Shown one piece after another: positions 21,461 through 31,997 of a stretch of DNA of 64,000 bases (position 1 is the first letter of the stretch; every line of letters starts with the position of its first letter). Below the pieces are notes generated by a model that saw nothing but the letters and a program-made list of their open reading frames with translations, had not been told where the DNA came from and did no database searches. The DNA comes from Congeria kusceri (lineage: Eukaryota > Mollusca > Bivalvia > Myida > Dreissenidae). The stretch is taken from the NCBI GenBank assembly GCA_027627225.1, contig CM051034.1, positions 17,096,980-17,160,979 of the forward strand, in the 5' to 3' direction. Made by a program: the position numbers and the translations under genes.

Positions 21461-22150
21461 GTGCAACAAATTTAGTGGTACTTTTTATATGGGGCTAAAT
21501 TCACTGGAACGTCTAATCACCAAAAGACTTACTATTTATGTGGTGGAAACCTGAAAGTTTAAAATTTCATAAATTCTAATCATTTGCTACAATGAAGTTA
21601 TTAATCGATGTACTTAACATAAACATCACTTAAACTGCTTTACATGACATTGTGCTGAAATTTACCTAATAAATGCATTTAATTCCAATTTAAACTTGTC
21701 TATAAATCTATAACATGTATGTAGAAATTCCAAAAATGGCAGTTGTTTATCACTTCAACCAATCAGAGTGAGGCTATCCTGATATTGACGAATAGAATAA
21801 AGCAACACTTCTACAGCGTAACAGAATATCGAGTAAAGTTTACACGGAGGACAGCGAGATGTTTTTAAAAATGCAATAGTGTGTAGGTTTAAAATGCTTA
21901 GGCATCCAAAATGAAAGTGTTACCATTCAAATATTCATGGAACATTAATAAGGAATATTTCTCTATAACAGGGATTCGATTTTCTAAAGCAGGAGTCAAA
22001 TGACCCCTGGCTTGAAATTTCAAGGAGTCAAAATGAACATTTCAAGGGTCGCAGTAATATATACTATTCAATACTCCTAATGCATCACTTATTAAAAACT
22101 GCTTTAAATACGCATGCCTCGGGGATGCATTGTTCTGAAGACAAGAGGGG
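21461..22150. other. Single-copy-looking AT-rich DNA; weak candidate PAAT first exon
   Basis: A frame starting ATG at 21911 reads MKVLPFKYSWNINKEYFSIT, with a Trp position like that near the PAAT N-terminus. No donor of the required phase follows; instead CAGGGATTCGATTTT, which looks like a transposon end, begins at 21970. Offered only as a candidate. Confidence 0.25.
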
Positions 22151-22163
22151 GACATAACCATTG

Positions 22164-23645
22164 TTAGTCCCCTACCGGTGTTTCACCGGAGGGGACTATA
22201 GGTTTTCCGTCCGTCCGTCAGTCTGTCCGTCCACAAAATATTGTTCCTGCGATAACTCAAAAAGTACTGAAGATACTTCGATGAAACTTGGTATACATAT
22301 AAATGGCAATGTGAGTATTATGCACAACCTTTTATTTTTTTACCAGAGGTCAAAGGTCACGTGACTGTTACTAAAAATAGAAATGAACTAAAACAAACTT
22401 GATCCTGAGATAACTCAAAAAGTACTGAAGACATTTCGATGAAATGTGGTATACATATAAACGGCAATGTGAGGATTATGCAGGACCTTTTATTTTTCAC
22501 CAGAGGTCAAAGGTCACGTGACTGTTACTAAAAATAGAAATAAACTAAATACTTCGAAAAGTACATAAGATATAACCATGAAACTTGGTACAAAGATTGA
22601 ACTTTAGGTATGCCATCCGTCTGTGTGTCTATCTGTTCGTCAGTATGTTTATGCGACCGTTTGTCTCTCCGTCCTGCAATAACTCAAACAGTACTGAACG
22701 TATTTCAATGAAACTGGGTATACATATAAACAGCAATGTGGGGATTACGCACGACCTTTTTTTTTCACCAGAGGTCAAAGGTCACATGACTGTTACTAAA
22801 AATAGAAATAAACTAAATACTGTAATAATTCGAAATGGACATAAGATATGACCATGAAACTTGGTACAAAGATTGAACTATAGGTTTGCCATCTGTCTAT
22901 GTGTAGTTATGTCTGTTCGTCCGTATGTCTGTCTGTCCGTCCCTCTCCAAAACCTGGATCCTGTGATAACTCGGAAAGTACTGAAGACACTTTGATGAAA
23001 CTTTGGATACATAGCAACAGCAATGTGAGAATTATGCACGACCTTTTATTTTTCAACAGAGGTCAAAGGTCATGCAACTGTTACTAAAAATAGAAATAAA
23101 CATAATACTGTAATATTTTGAAAAGTACATAAGATATGATAATGAAACTTCATGAAACTTGGTACACAGATTGGACTATGGGTTTGCTCTCTATCTGTGT
23201 GCGTCCTCAAAACCTGGATCCTTTGATAACTCAAAAAGTACTGAAGATACTTTGATGAAACTTTGTATACATAGAAAGAGCAAGGTGAGGATTGTACACG
23301 ACCCTTTATTTTTCACTGAGTTCAAAGGTCACGTGACTGTTACTTAAAATAGAAATAAACTTAATACACTAATAATTCGAAAAGAACGTAACGTTTGATC
23401 ATGAAACTTGGTAAACCTAATGGACTATATGATTGCCCTCTGTCAGTTTAGTACTGCAATAACTCAAAAAGTAACTCGAATGTCTGGTCAATGTTACTAA
23501 AATAGAAAAAATAACACCTTAATACTGCAGTGACAAATGGGATTTGAATATGAAACTTTGTACATCTATAGATAAAGGCCAATATGACGGTATTGCATAA
23601 TGTTTAATTAGTAGGGGTTTTCATCGGCAGGGGACTCCTGTATTG
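22164..23645 (+). repeat. Tandem-structured bivalve repeat (AGTCCCCTACCGG ... CAGGGGACTCC)
   Basis: Begins AGTCCCCTACCGGTGTTTCA followed by TTCCGTCCGTCCGTCAGTC, and ends with an inverted GGCAGGGGACTCCTG. The interior has about six diverged units, each with GATAACTCAAAAAGTACTGA, a GATGAAACTTGGTATACATA motif and CAGAGGTCAAAGGTCACGTG. Non-coding. Confidence 0.85.
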
Positions 23646-24140
23646 CTTGCAGTACTATCAAAGCCGTGTTCAATATTGATGTGTGTGTTTTTATTATGTA
23701 CGTCGTGCGCATTATTGAGCCACAAATCATTGTGTACACCGTTCAATGCAACTTTGCTATTGGAACATGTTTGCCTATAACTATGTCGTGTGTTGATAAC
23801 CTATAACTGTATGTTACTATCTTTGTTATGTATTAAAAGAAGCTTTGAATATGTGATTCGTAAGGAGTTTGGTTTAGTGTATATTAAATGCTTTGAAAAT
23901 GGTAATTTGTGTTAATAAAAGGTCAGAACTTGAATGTTTTGCAGTAAAACACCATAGATATGATAAAAGAAACATTGGCCAGATATGCTTTTGAAGTTGG
24001 CAAATTTAAAAATAGTTGCATCAAATTGATGCAAGGCAGACTATTTGCTAGAGTCAGAAATGTGTACATTGTATTTTGCTTGCATCAAAAAGCAGGATTC
24101 TACATCAGTTGAAATCACTGTTATAATATGAATCATTTTT

Positions 24141-25802
24141 TAGCTCACCTGAGCTCTAAGTGCTGGGTGAGCTATTGGTATAGGGGACCTCTCCGGTGTT
24201 TTCCATTTTCTGTCGTCCGTATGCCGTCAACCGTTTGGACCGTCATCGCGATAAAGACTACATTTTTTATTAAATCTTGACCTAACTTGCACAGTTTGTG
24301 TATGACCATAAAATCTCGGATGGTATTGTTATTGGGTCAGATCACAGCAGTTACACCAGAGTTATTGTCCCTTTTTCATGCAAAATAAAGTGCAAAAATG
24401 CCCTTTTCCAACGTATAGACTTTATTTTCCATCCAATCTTAACCAAACTTTCACAGTTTGTATATGACCATCAAATCTCAGCGTTTAACCAATCTTTCAC
24501 AGTTTGTGTATGACCGTCAGATCTCAGCAGAGGCCAAAAATGGGCCGGATCGTGTTTCAAATACCAGAGTTATTGCCCATTGTTTATTAAAAAATATACA
24601 AAAATGGACATTATTGAGGATAGAGACTTCATTTTTCATCCAATCTTCATCAGTCTTGCACAGTTTGTACATTACCATGCGATTACAGTTGAAGTCGAAA
24701 ATAAGTGAGATCGGACCAGAAACACAAGAGTTATTGCCCTTTGTTTGTGAAAAAAATATGCAAACATGGACATTATTCAGGATAGAGACTTCATTTTTCA
24801 TCCAATCTTCACCAATCTTGCACAGTTTGTCTATGACCATAAGATTAAAGGTGAAGTCAAATATAAGCAAGATTGGACCAGAAGCACCAGAGTTATTGCC
24901 CTTTGTTTGTGAAAAAATATGCAAACATTGAACATTATTCAGGATAGAGACTTCTTTTTTCATCCAATCTTCACCAATCTTGCACAGTTTGTCCATTACC
25001 ATGAGATTACAGTTGAAGTCAAAAGTAAGTGAGATCGGACCAGAAACACCAGAGTTATTGCCCTTTGTTTGTGAAAAAAATATGCAAAAATGGACATTAT
25101 TCAGGATAGAGACTTCATTTTTCATCCAATCTTCACCAATCGTGTACAGTTTGTCTATGAACATAAGACTAAAGGTGAAGTCTAATAAAAGCATGATTGG
25201 GCCAGAAACACCAGAGTTATTGCCCCTTTTGTTTGGAAAAAAACATTAACAAGTTATCAATGATTGGCTTGCGCACACGATTTTTGATTCAGTGTTGACC
25301 AAAGTTTGCACATGACCATACAAATTGATTGATAAAATTTGATTTCCAACAGTTATTTGTACTTGTAACATTGATGTCTTCAGATCCTGCATTAACATCA
25401 TTTATCATCATTGGACAGAAAATTATCAAAGAAAAAGCAAAACTTTACCTTATAGCACAGCCATCGCAATTATCGCATTGCAACTACTTCTCCAAAACAG
25501 TTTGCGAAAAAGACATCAAAATCTACTGTTTCTGCATTTTCCAGAATTGTCAATGACTTAATGAAAAAGGGTCAGGTAAGAATATCGAAAAAAAATGATT
25601 TTAGAACCATTAGCCAAAAAACACCGCACATCCACTGCCCAACTCGTACTTTAGTTGGCCCATTGCACTAACCGATGTTTTAAATCAAAATTGATCCTAT
25701 CCCCCACTGTGTTTTGTTCAGATACCTTAATTTTCAAACAGTATAGTCTTCATCTGTACCAGTTCTCAGGTGAGCGCTTTGGGCCATCATGGCCCTCTTG
25801 TT
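24141..25802 (+). repeat. Tandem-structured bivalve repeat (AGCTCACCTGAGC ... GGTGAGC)
   Basis: Bounded by TAGCTCACCTGAGCTC on the left and GGTGAGCGCTTTGGGCCATC with GGCCCTCTTG on the right. The centre has about five units with a 161-162 bp period (GACTTCATTTTTCATCCAAT near 24626, 24787, 24949 and 25110). Because 162 is divisible by three, it creates a 225-codon open frame on the minus strand that is an artefact. Lies upstream of the first PAAT exon found. Confidence 0.85.
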
Positions 25803-25926
25803 AAAGTATTAAAGGCATATTATTGTCTGTTTTTAGAGTGAGTGACTCAGTGTGTTAAGAGTAAAATTTGTGATTAAAAAAAACAGAAAAAAACAACCTT
25901 AGAGTAATTTTGTCTTCTTGTTTTAG

Positions 25927-25998
25927 GAACCCCCTAGAAAGTGATGTGTCCAGCAATCTCGTTGGCCAGTCCCCGCTGACATTTATCCAAGAAACCAG
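25927..25998 (+). CDS. PAAT: PAAT internal exon (first found)
   Basis: 72 nt reading NPLESDVSSNLVGQSPLTFI then QET, from acceptor TTGTTTTTAG to donor ACCAG|GTAAAG. The phase (ends AG) fits the next exon. A MITE begins only 9 nt after the donor. Confidence 0.65.
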
Positions 25999-28900
25999 GT
26001 AAAGACCTTAAAGGGGACTGTCCGTCCTGTTCACAGATTGGCAAATTGAAAATTTTGAAAATTTTTGTCATATATTCCAAAAAGAAGTTATACATTATAT
26101 ACAAACAAGCGGAATAACACTCATGACTAAGAAATACATTGGAAATCTCATTTTGTTTATGGATAATCATCAATCAAAATAGATAACATTATAAAGCGTT
26201 TGTGCTTTTCATCGGTTTTTTGGGAAACATGCATATCACTTACATAGCGTAAAAAATACACAACCAAATGTATAAGTCCATATTGATTTTTTATCTCAAA
26301 GGTCCTGGGTTCGAGTCCCGGTGAAGGCAAATGTTTAAATTTAACTTTTTTTCTTTATAAAATATTTGTTTTATATTATTCCAGATGCTGATGTTTGTGC
26401 AGTAAAGACATTTAATGATATTTTTTTTTAATACAAAAAATCTGTGGACAAGTCCCTTTAATCTGTTCAAGTAGATAACAGTACATGATATAATAAGTTG
26501 GAAATTAGCATTCACTAATTTTGTGGTCGTGAAAACCGTTATACATTTGCAAGTGATTTAAGTTTGAAATGCAACATACTGGTAATTTTGAATCATAAAC
26601 TACATAAACTACATGTTCAAGCAAAAGAAATGAAATATATATTGTTTTTATTCATCAGTTATCACATTAATAAGATACAGTCATCCCATAATAAATCTCC
26701 AATACTTCATGTGTCATGACTCGATCACACAACCTCTTCGATTTGCAAAATATGTTTGTTTCGCTTAAGCAAATCGAAGAGGAAAGATCTAGGATCACAA
26801 AAGGTGCAGGGTGCTGCTAAAAAGGAAGCAGGTTGGAAATCCACACCAGTCTGCTGGCATTTCTAATAATTAACTAAATCCAGTGTATTTATTAGTCTAA
26901 TGCTTGTAGTTAAGGTTTTTAAGCATAGTCTATTCATCTGTCATTGAATATTTGCAAAAATATATTAAATTTTAAGATATTCAACATTTCTGTGTTGACC
27001 AGCCCAGAGGGGCAGCGGGGGGGTGGGGGGGACCAAAAAGAAGCAGTGTGCAGCGTCCTGCTATTTTGCTGTAGAGCTGTAGTCTGTGTGTGTACCGGTA
27101 TTTAACATTACAGATAGCAATAAGATGCATTAACTACGGTAATTTCAGTAGCCAGAGTCATCTGGAGTTGCACTGCTCCTGCAAGCCACAATTCAGTTTC
27201 ACAATCATCGGAGTGGAGATAATCAGCGAAGCCCGCACAGTAGAGTGCTATTCAACCAGGGATGGGTACCTGAAAACTTGCAAAGGGAGAGAAGTGAAAA
27301 GTGAAGAGAGGGCTACCAGTGCAGGGGAGACCACTCTCTATGCCGTTTCTGTCAAATTTGATGATCCCGTTTCAGATTTACAAATAAAGGTAAAGCAACA
27401 TGCTGCATTTTATTCAACTTTTCATTCAAAGAACATCTCCTCCTAAACCGCTTTTCAGATTTTCACCAAATTTCAAAGGAATGATCCTTGGGTGACCATC
27501 TTTCAAAATGGTTCAAATTGTTCTGGTCCGCTGCATTTGTAGGTCACCAGAGCTGACAATAGATTTAAAAAGTGAAAACTTTAAAAAATCTTCTCCTCTG
27601 AAATCGCATGGCTGAGAGCTTTCTTATTTGGTATGCGACACCCTCTGCAAAGTTTGTTAAAACTTTGGGGGGGAGGGGGGGGTCACATGGTTTATGTAGA
27701 TTTAAATAGCAAAATGACTTTAAAAAGCTTCTAGTCTGAAACCGTATGGCCCACAAGTTTTGTATTTGGTATGTAACATTGTGTAGTGGTCCTCTACAAA
27801 GATTGTTCAAATTATGCCCCTTAGGTAAAAAGTGGCCACGCCCTGGGGGTCACATGGTTTATACAGACTTAAATAGCAAAATCATCTCATCTGAAACCGC
27901 AAGGCACAGATCTTGATGAGCACTTTAGGGCCATGTGGCCCTCTTGTTTTTCTCCTTTGTTGCTGTTGTTGTTTTTATATTTTTTGCTAAATGAAATTGT
28001 CTTTAACAAAATTGGTTTTATCACAAAAAGGATGATAATGCATATAGCTTTGTTTTGTCAAGTTTGGCAGAAATTGGACAGGTTCATGTTTTGTAATTTG
28101 AAGCAATTGTTTAAAAAAAACATTGCAAAAAGCATTATAAAACGATTGCTCATCACAAAAGCTGTCAATCACCATTGTCGCCAAATGCAACAAAATCACA
28201 AAAGTGCCAACTGTTTTTCAACTAAAGTGGTAAATGTTACCGGTATTCATGACTTCGTATTTTTGGGTAGCAATGCTGAAATTGGCATTTGAATTCTCAG
28301 TTTGAACCAATCTGGGGCATGCACAATCACCACTGTGCCTAGCTTGCAGTGTTATGGAAAAATTCAGAGCAAAATGACATAGCCTTATATTAGCCTTGAC
28401 ATATCCCTTACATATGTTGGTTACCTTTGTTTTGTTGTTGTGTCATTCAGTTCATGGGTACAGTGTCTCGGTCAGAGATGAAGTGTTACAGGCTGGACTG
28501 TAAAGTTCTCCAGAATCTGAACGGCAAGGCGTCTATCAATAGCCAAGGTCAAGTGGACATGTCAAAGGTCAGAGGTTACCTACACAGCATGGGGGATCAT
28601 GTGTCACCACAGGCAGTGCATCTCATGGAGTCAGTAGAACAGTTCCAGTCGGTACAGATGTTTTCTTTGAACTCAAGTTTTTCTTGTAGGTACCGGCTTC
28701 ATGCCTAAGCATTCTTAAATGACAAGATTGCATGAAATCAGCTAGAAAGAACATAATAATAGCAATACTTTTGTTAACAACTTGCTTCTCTTCCATTTTA
28801 AATCCAAATACGTTTTTATTAGCATTATATAGTATTTCTATTCAGCCTACTATTTTAGTTTTAAGATCATATCTACAACGTTTAATGTAATACCACAGAT

Positions 28901-30483
28901 CTGTGTTTGATTCAATTAAAGAAATCACCAAGTCTTGTAAGAACTTGTCATTTGAAATTTGGGTTTTGTAGATGTAATAGATTTGTTATGAAATACAATC
29001 CAACCTTTTTGCATTCTAAGAAGAAATTGTTTGATATGTATTTATTTTTGAATTATGTATAAATAATATGTCAGAAAATAGACATACATGATGCAAAAGA
29101 CAATTTTTGTGTATTTATAATTGGATGTATGAACTATGTTTAATAGCGTCAGATGTCTGGCATTGGTCAGCTGTTCAGCATTCTTGGTACTTCCAATGCA
29201 ATGTCTTCTGGTCAAGATGGCGCCTCAGTATTGACCTCCCTCCTCTCCATGGTATCAGCTAGGTCACATGACCTTAATCCAGCCAATCAGAGCAGAGATA
29301 ACCAAGGAATAGGCCAATCAAAATCCTCGACACACTCATCAACTCCACCTGAAGGTTATAAACCATCTCCAGTAGAAGCCATGGTACAAAAGGTCAAGGA
29401 CACACGCAGTGAAGGTATCAGGAATGGTGACCTTGACTTGTACAGCATGCTGCAAGGTATCTGTAGCAAGGTCAGCGCATTGCGTGTTACCCAGAATCCA
29501 GACTCGACTACTCCAGAAGTGGAACTGAACACACCAGAAGCTGATCTGGAAGGGTGTGTGCTTCATTTGTACATTATTTATATGGGTTAAAACTTCTTTA
29601 ACTAAATAATTTACTGTTATTCTCAATTATTATCATCTTGCTAGCTTGCCACAATTAATTTATGAGTTAATTTTACTTTACATGTGTTATGTATAATTAT
29701 AAAAATTGTCTGGAAGAAATCTTGTTTGCCTAAAATAAATCATGGCCATATATTTCCCGAACCATTTCTGGTCAGAATAAAAATTTCAATTCACATGATC
29801 TAAAAATTTTAGGCAGAGACCTATTGACACATGTTATTTATTAAATCTTTGCTTATGTACACTAAATTGACACTTGATCAAATTTTAAATATGAAATTAA
29901 AGAATTTATATGCAAATTGTGGTAAAATAATAAGTGACTGATCTCAGTTAAACCCCTTAATCCAAATAACACTATACATGTACATGAAACAGTTAAAGGG
30001 CTAAGGAATTTATTGTTTTAAGTTGTTTTTTAATACACGTACCGATAGTTTCAACTTCAACTTTATGAAAATACAGAATTAGGTGTTCAAACCGTTGCTC
30101 CAGCTTGCTAAGAGATTTTCAGAAAGATGTTGCCTTCTGTTTTAGCAGCCTATGTAGCAGAATTTATTGGTTCTTTTTCTGTGAATCACATGATGCTTCA
30201 CAACTCTTGTGTTATTTCTTATTCAATTATGAATACCAGTGTATTATTTGTTGTTATTGTTTGTTGTTACTTCAGAAATGAGAATCGACTCGGTTGCGAA
30301 GAAAAGGTTGATGGTGTTAAGCATGAAATGACTTTAGAAGTCGAGCAGATGGTGTCCAAAATAGTGAGAGAAAGTGAAGAGCGGCTGACGAAATATGTGG
30401 ACTCCAGACTGTCAGAATTGGAGAATAGACTGTGTGCTCGATTTGAAGCGATCCTAATTAGTTTAACGACAAATATGGACTAG
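25927..30483 (+). CDS. PAAT: PAAT (C10orf88 orthologue), first exon not found
   Basis: Predicted orthologue of human PAAT, described as an ATPase-like protein associated with mitochondrial ABC transporters. Exons 25927-25998, 27149-27389, 28451-28651, 29147-29553 and 30276-30483 join in phase to about 375 residues; human PAAT is about 445 aa. Landmarks that match the recalled human protein in order: IGVEIISEART, the VDMSKV..YLHSMG..VSPQA..LMESV helix pair, a poorly conserved Ser/Thr-rich middle, SMLQGICSKVSALRV, and a C-terminal coiled coil ending YVDSRLSELENRL....AILISL. The 5' exon with the start codon is not identified; repeats fill the region upstream. No lesions seen. It runs convergently with CABCOCO1. 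Confidence 0.85.
26008..26461. mobile_element. MITE with TTAAAGGGGAC/GTCCCTTTAA ends and a tRNA-like core
   Basis: Left TTAAAGGGGACTGTCCG...TTCACAGATT is mirrored at the right by AATCTGTGGACAAGTCCCTTTAA. Inside, GGTCCTGGGTTCGAGTCCCG (about 26301-26320) is a tRNA T-arm with a B-box. The combination matches a chimeric MITE/tRNA family I recall from molluscs. It lies 9 nt inside the PAAT intron. Confidence 0.75.
26760..27066. repeat. ~280-bp dispersed repeat, copy 1
   Basis: AGATCTAGGATCACAAAAGG...TGTTGACCAGCCCAG...CTGCTATTTTGCT; clearly related to 44190-44480 in the same orientation. Ends carry inverted GCAGGGTGCTGC-like motifs. In a PAAT intron. Confidence 0.75.
27149..27389 (+). CDS. PAAT: PAAT exon, N-terminal beta-rich part
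   Basis: 241 nt: SSQSHLELHCSCKPQFSFTI, then IGVEIISEARTVECYSTRDG and on to VSDLQIK. Acceptor GGTAATTTCAG, donor ATAAAG|GTAAAG. Confidence 0.8.
27480..27955. repeat. Bivalve repeat ending GGGCCATGTGGCCCTCTTGT
   Basis: Repeated blocks (GTCACATGGTTTATGTAGAT at about 27692 and a similar one at 27850) and the GAGCACTTTAGGGCCATG terminus relate it to 24141-25802. In a PAAT intron. Confidence 0.6.
28150..28275 (+). repeat. Degenerate end of the nested hAT family
   Basis: GCTGTCAATCACCATTGTCG, then CAA.TGCAACAAAATCACAAAA and GTGCCAACTGTTTTTCAA, track the left end of the element at 16983 (GCTGTCGATCGCCATTGTCG etc.). Suggests an older relative in this PAAT intron. Confidence 0.5.
28451..28651 (+). 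CDS. PAAT: PAAT exon, VDMSKV...LMESV segment
   Basis: 201 nt, phase 0 at both ends: FMGTVSRSEMKCYRLDCKVL ... VDMSKVRGYLHSMGDHVSPQ, AVHLMESVEQFQS. Acceptor TGTCATTCAG, donor CAGTCG|GTACAG. Confidence 0.85.
29147..29553 (+). CDS. PAAT: PAAT exon, variable middle and SMLQGICSKV motif
   Basis: 407 nt from RQMSGIGQLFSILG to TPEADLEG. Ser/Thr/Asn-rich centre, then the conserved DLYSMLQGICSKVSALRVT. Acceptor TTTAATAG, donor GGAAGG|GTGTGT. Confidence 0.8.
30276..30483 (+). CDS. PAAT: PAAT terminal exon, coiled coil
   Basis: 208 nt with the TAG stop at 30481. NENRLGCEEKVDGVKHEM, then a heptad-rich helix with EQMVSKIV..SEERLTKYVDSRLSELENRL. Acceptor GTTACTTCAG. Confidence 0.85.
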
Positions 30484-30564
30484 AAAACGTAACTTTTGTG
30501 TTATACTCACTGGTAAAAGTACTGTGATATTTTTTATGCTGCAATATCATGCAACAATGGCAAT

Positions 30565-30570
30565 ATTAAA
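30565..30570 (+). terminator. Probable PAAT polyadenylation signal ATTAAA
   Basis: ATTAAA about 80 nt after the stop codon, followed by a T-rich stretch. Confidence 0.45.
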
Positions 30571-31049
30571 TGTTGTGCTATACAAAAATGGTGTTTTTTC
30601 TTGTGCATTATATTTATTTCCATTTTTTGTCAATAGTTGCAGATTATAGTATATACCAAGAGAATGGGTTTGGTTACACATTACCAAATTGTGAAAGTTG
30701 ACATGATTATATTATTGTATTTACAATATTAAATCATGTTTATTTATAATGTAATGACAAATATTAGTATGAATGAATGGAATATATTTCATCAGGACAA
30801 GCCACTTGCTTGTGGTAAAGTAGATTTTTTTTGCAATGACTTGTGTGTGGACAAGTGAATAATTTTGACATTTTCACACCCCTGTCCAAAAAGTAATAAA
30901 CTTTGGTACTAGAACTGTATTTGTCAAAACTATTACGGGAAAATGCCAAGATTGACAGTAGTCAGCATGTTATTGCATTTTTCCAATGTCTATCCAACAT
31001 TATAAATATAAGAAACCTATAGATCTATTCTTCAAAGAGTTAAATTCTA

Positions 31050-31510
31050 AATTCTGAATTTTTATGCCCCTGGCATCTTGATGCGGGAGGCATACAGTGA
31101 TTGTCCTGTCCACCCGTCCGTGATGAGGTTAAGTAGATTTTACCGTTTTGTCTAGCACCACCGCTTACTACAACACTTGGATACTTACACAGTTGTTGCT
31201 TATGACCATTCCCTATCCACCCCAATCACCCAACCTCACTTTGACCTTGACCTAATTTGGACTAAGAATAATTCAAATAGGCTATTTCTTTGTTAACTAG
31301 ATCTTACCGTTTCGTCTAGCACCAGCACGCTTATTACAGCACTTGGATACTTACTCAGTTGTTGCTTATGACCATTCCCAATCAGCTAATTTCACCCAAC
31401 CACACTTTGACCTTGACCTAACTTGGACTTAGAATAATTCAAATGGGCTGTCCAGCACAAACTGGGGGCATGTGTGTTTATCAAACACAGTGTCTTGTTT
31501 TAAATATAGT
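31050..31510 (-). repeat. Bivalve repeat with GGGGGCAT terminus
   Basis: TTATGCCCCTGGCATCTTGA on the left, CAAACTGGGGGCATGTGTG on the right. Two internal copies of CACTTGGATACTTAC.CAGTTG and TTTGACCTTGACCTAA. Lies between the convergent PAAT and CABCOCO1 genes. Confidence 0.65.
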
Positions 31511-31633
31511 TCTGTTTGTATATGACGTTGTGTTTATTGAATCCTTTAAAAAAATTTATAAGTAATTAACAAATGTTCAAATTAAACCAAGCACATGTTT
31601 GTAAAGGACAAGAAAAAATAGTGTCCAGATATT

Positions 31634-31639
31634 TTTATT
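31634..31639 (-). terminator. Probable CABCOCO1 polyadenylation signal AATAAA
   Basis: TTTATT on the plus strand equals AATAAA on the minus strand, about 280 nt beyond the CABCOCO1 stop. Confidence 0.4.
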
Positions 31640-31916
31640 GCAAAACAAAAGTATTTACAATATTTAACAAACATATCACAGAAACAAATTTACTCATAAT
31701 TCTATATTCGATTTAAATGCATTACCTTGCAGACTCATACAAATATTCTATATACTGTGTCATAAACTTGTGCCAGAAATACAAAACATTTTGTTACTTA
31801 ATAAAGAAAATAATACACTACATTTTCTACACATACTCTTTCTTACTCACACAAATTCTTCACTTCGGATAAGGTTAATTGTTAGTGCGGCAGTATAAGA
31901 ATTATTTAAATGTTAT

Positions 31917-31997
31917 TCACTCGGCAACTTTGTGTATTTTGTTGATGCGCTGAATGATTTGGCTTTCCTTGTCTTGTAGTTTTAGGCCAATTTCAGT
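31917..31997 (-). CDS. CABCOCO1: CABCOCO1 terminal exon
   Basis: 81 nt with TGA stop at 31917-31919: TEIGLKLQDKESQIIQRINK, IHKVAE. Predicted short coiled coil. Acceptor TATACTTCAG. Confidence 0.78.
   Translation of the reverse strand, partial: TEIGLKLQDKESQIIQRINKIHKVAE

Noticed and set aside
21911..21980. First exon of PAAT (MKVLPFKYSWNINKEYF)
   Set aside because: Attractive Trp position but no donor with the phase needed to join 25927; listed only as a weak candidate.
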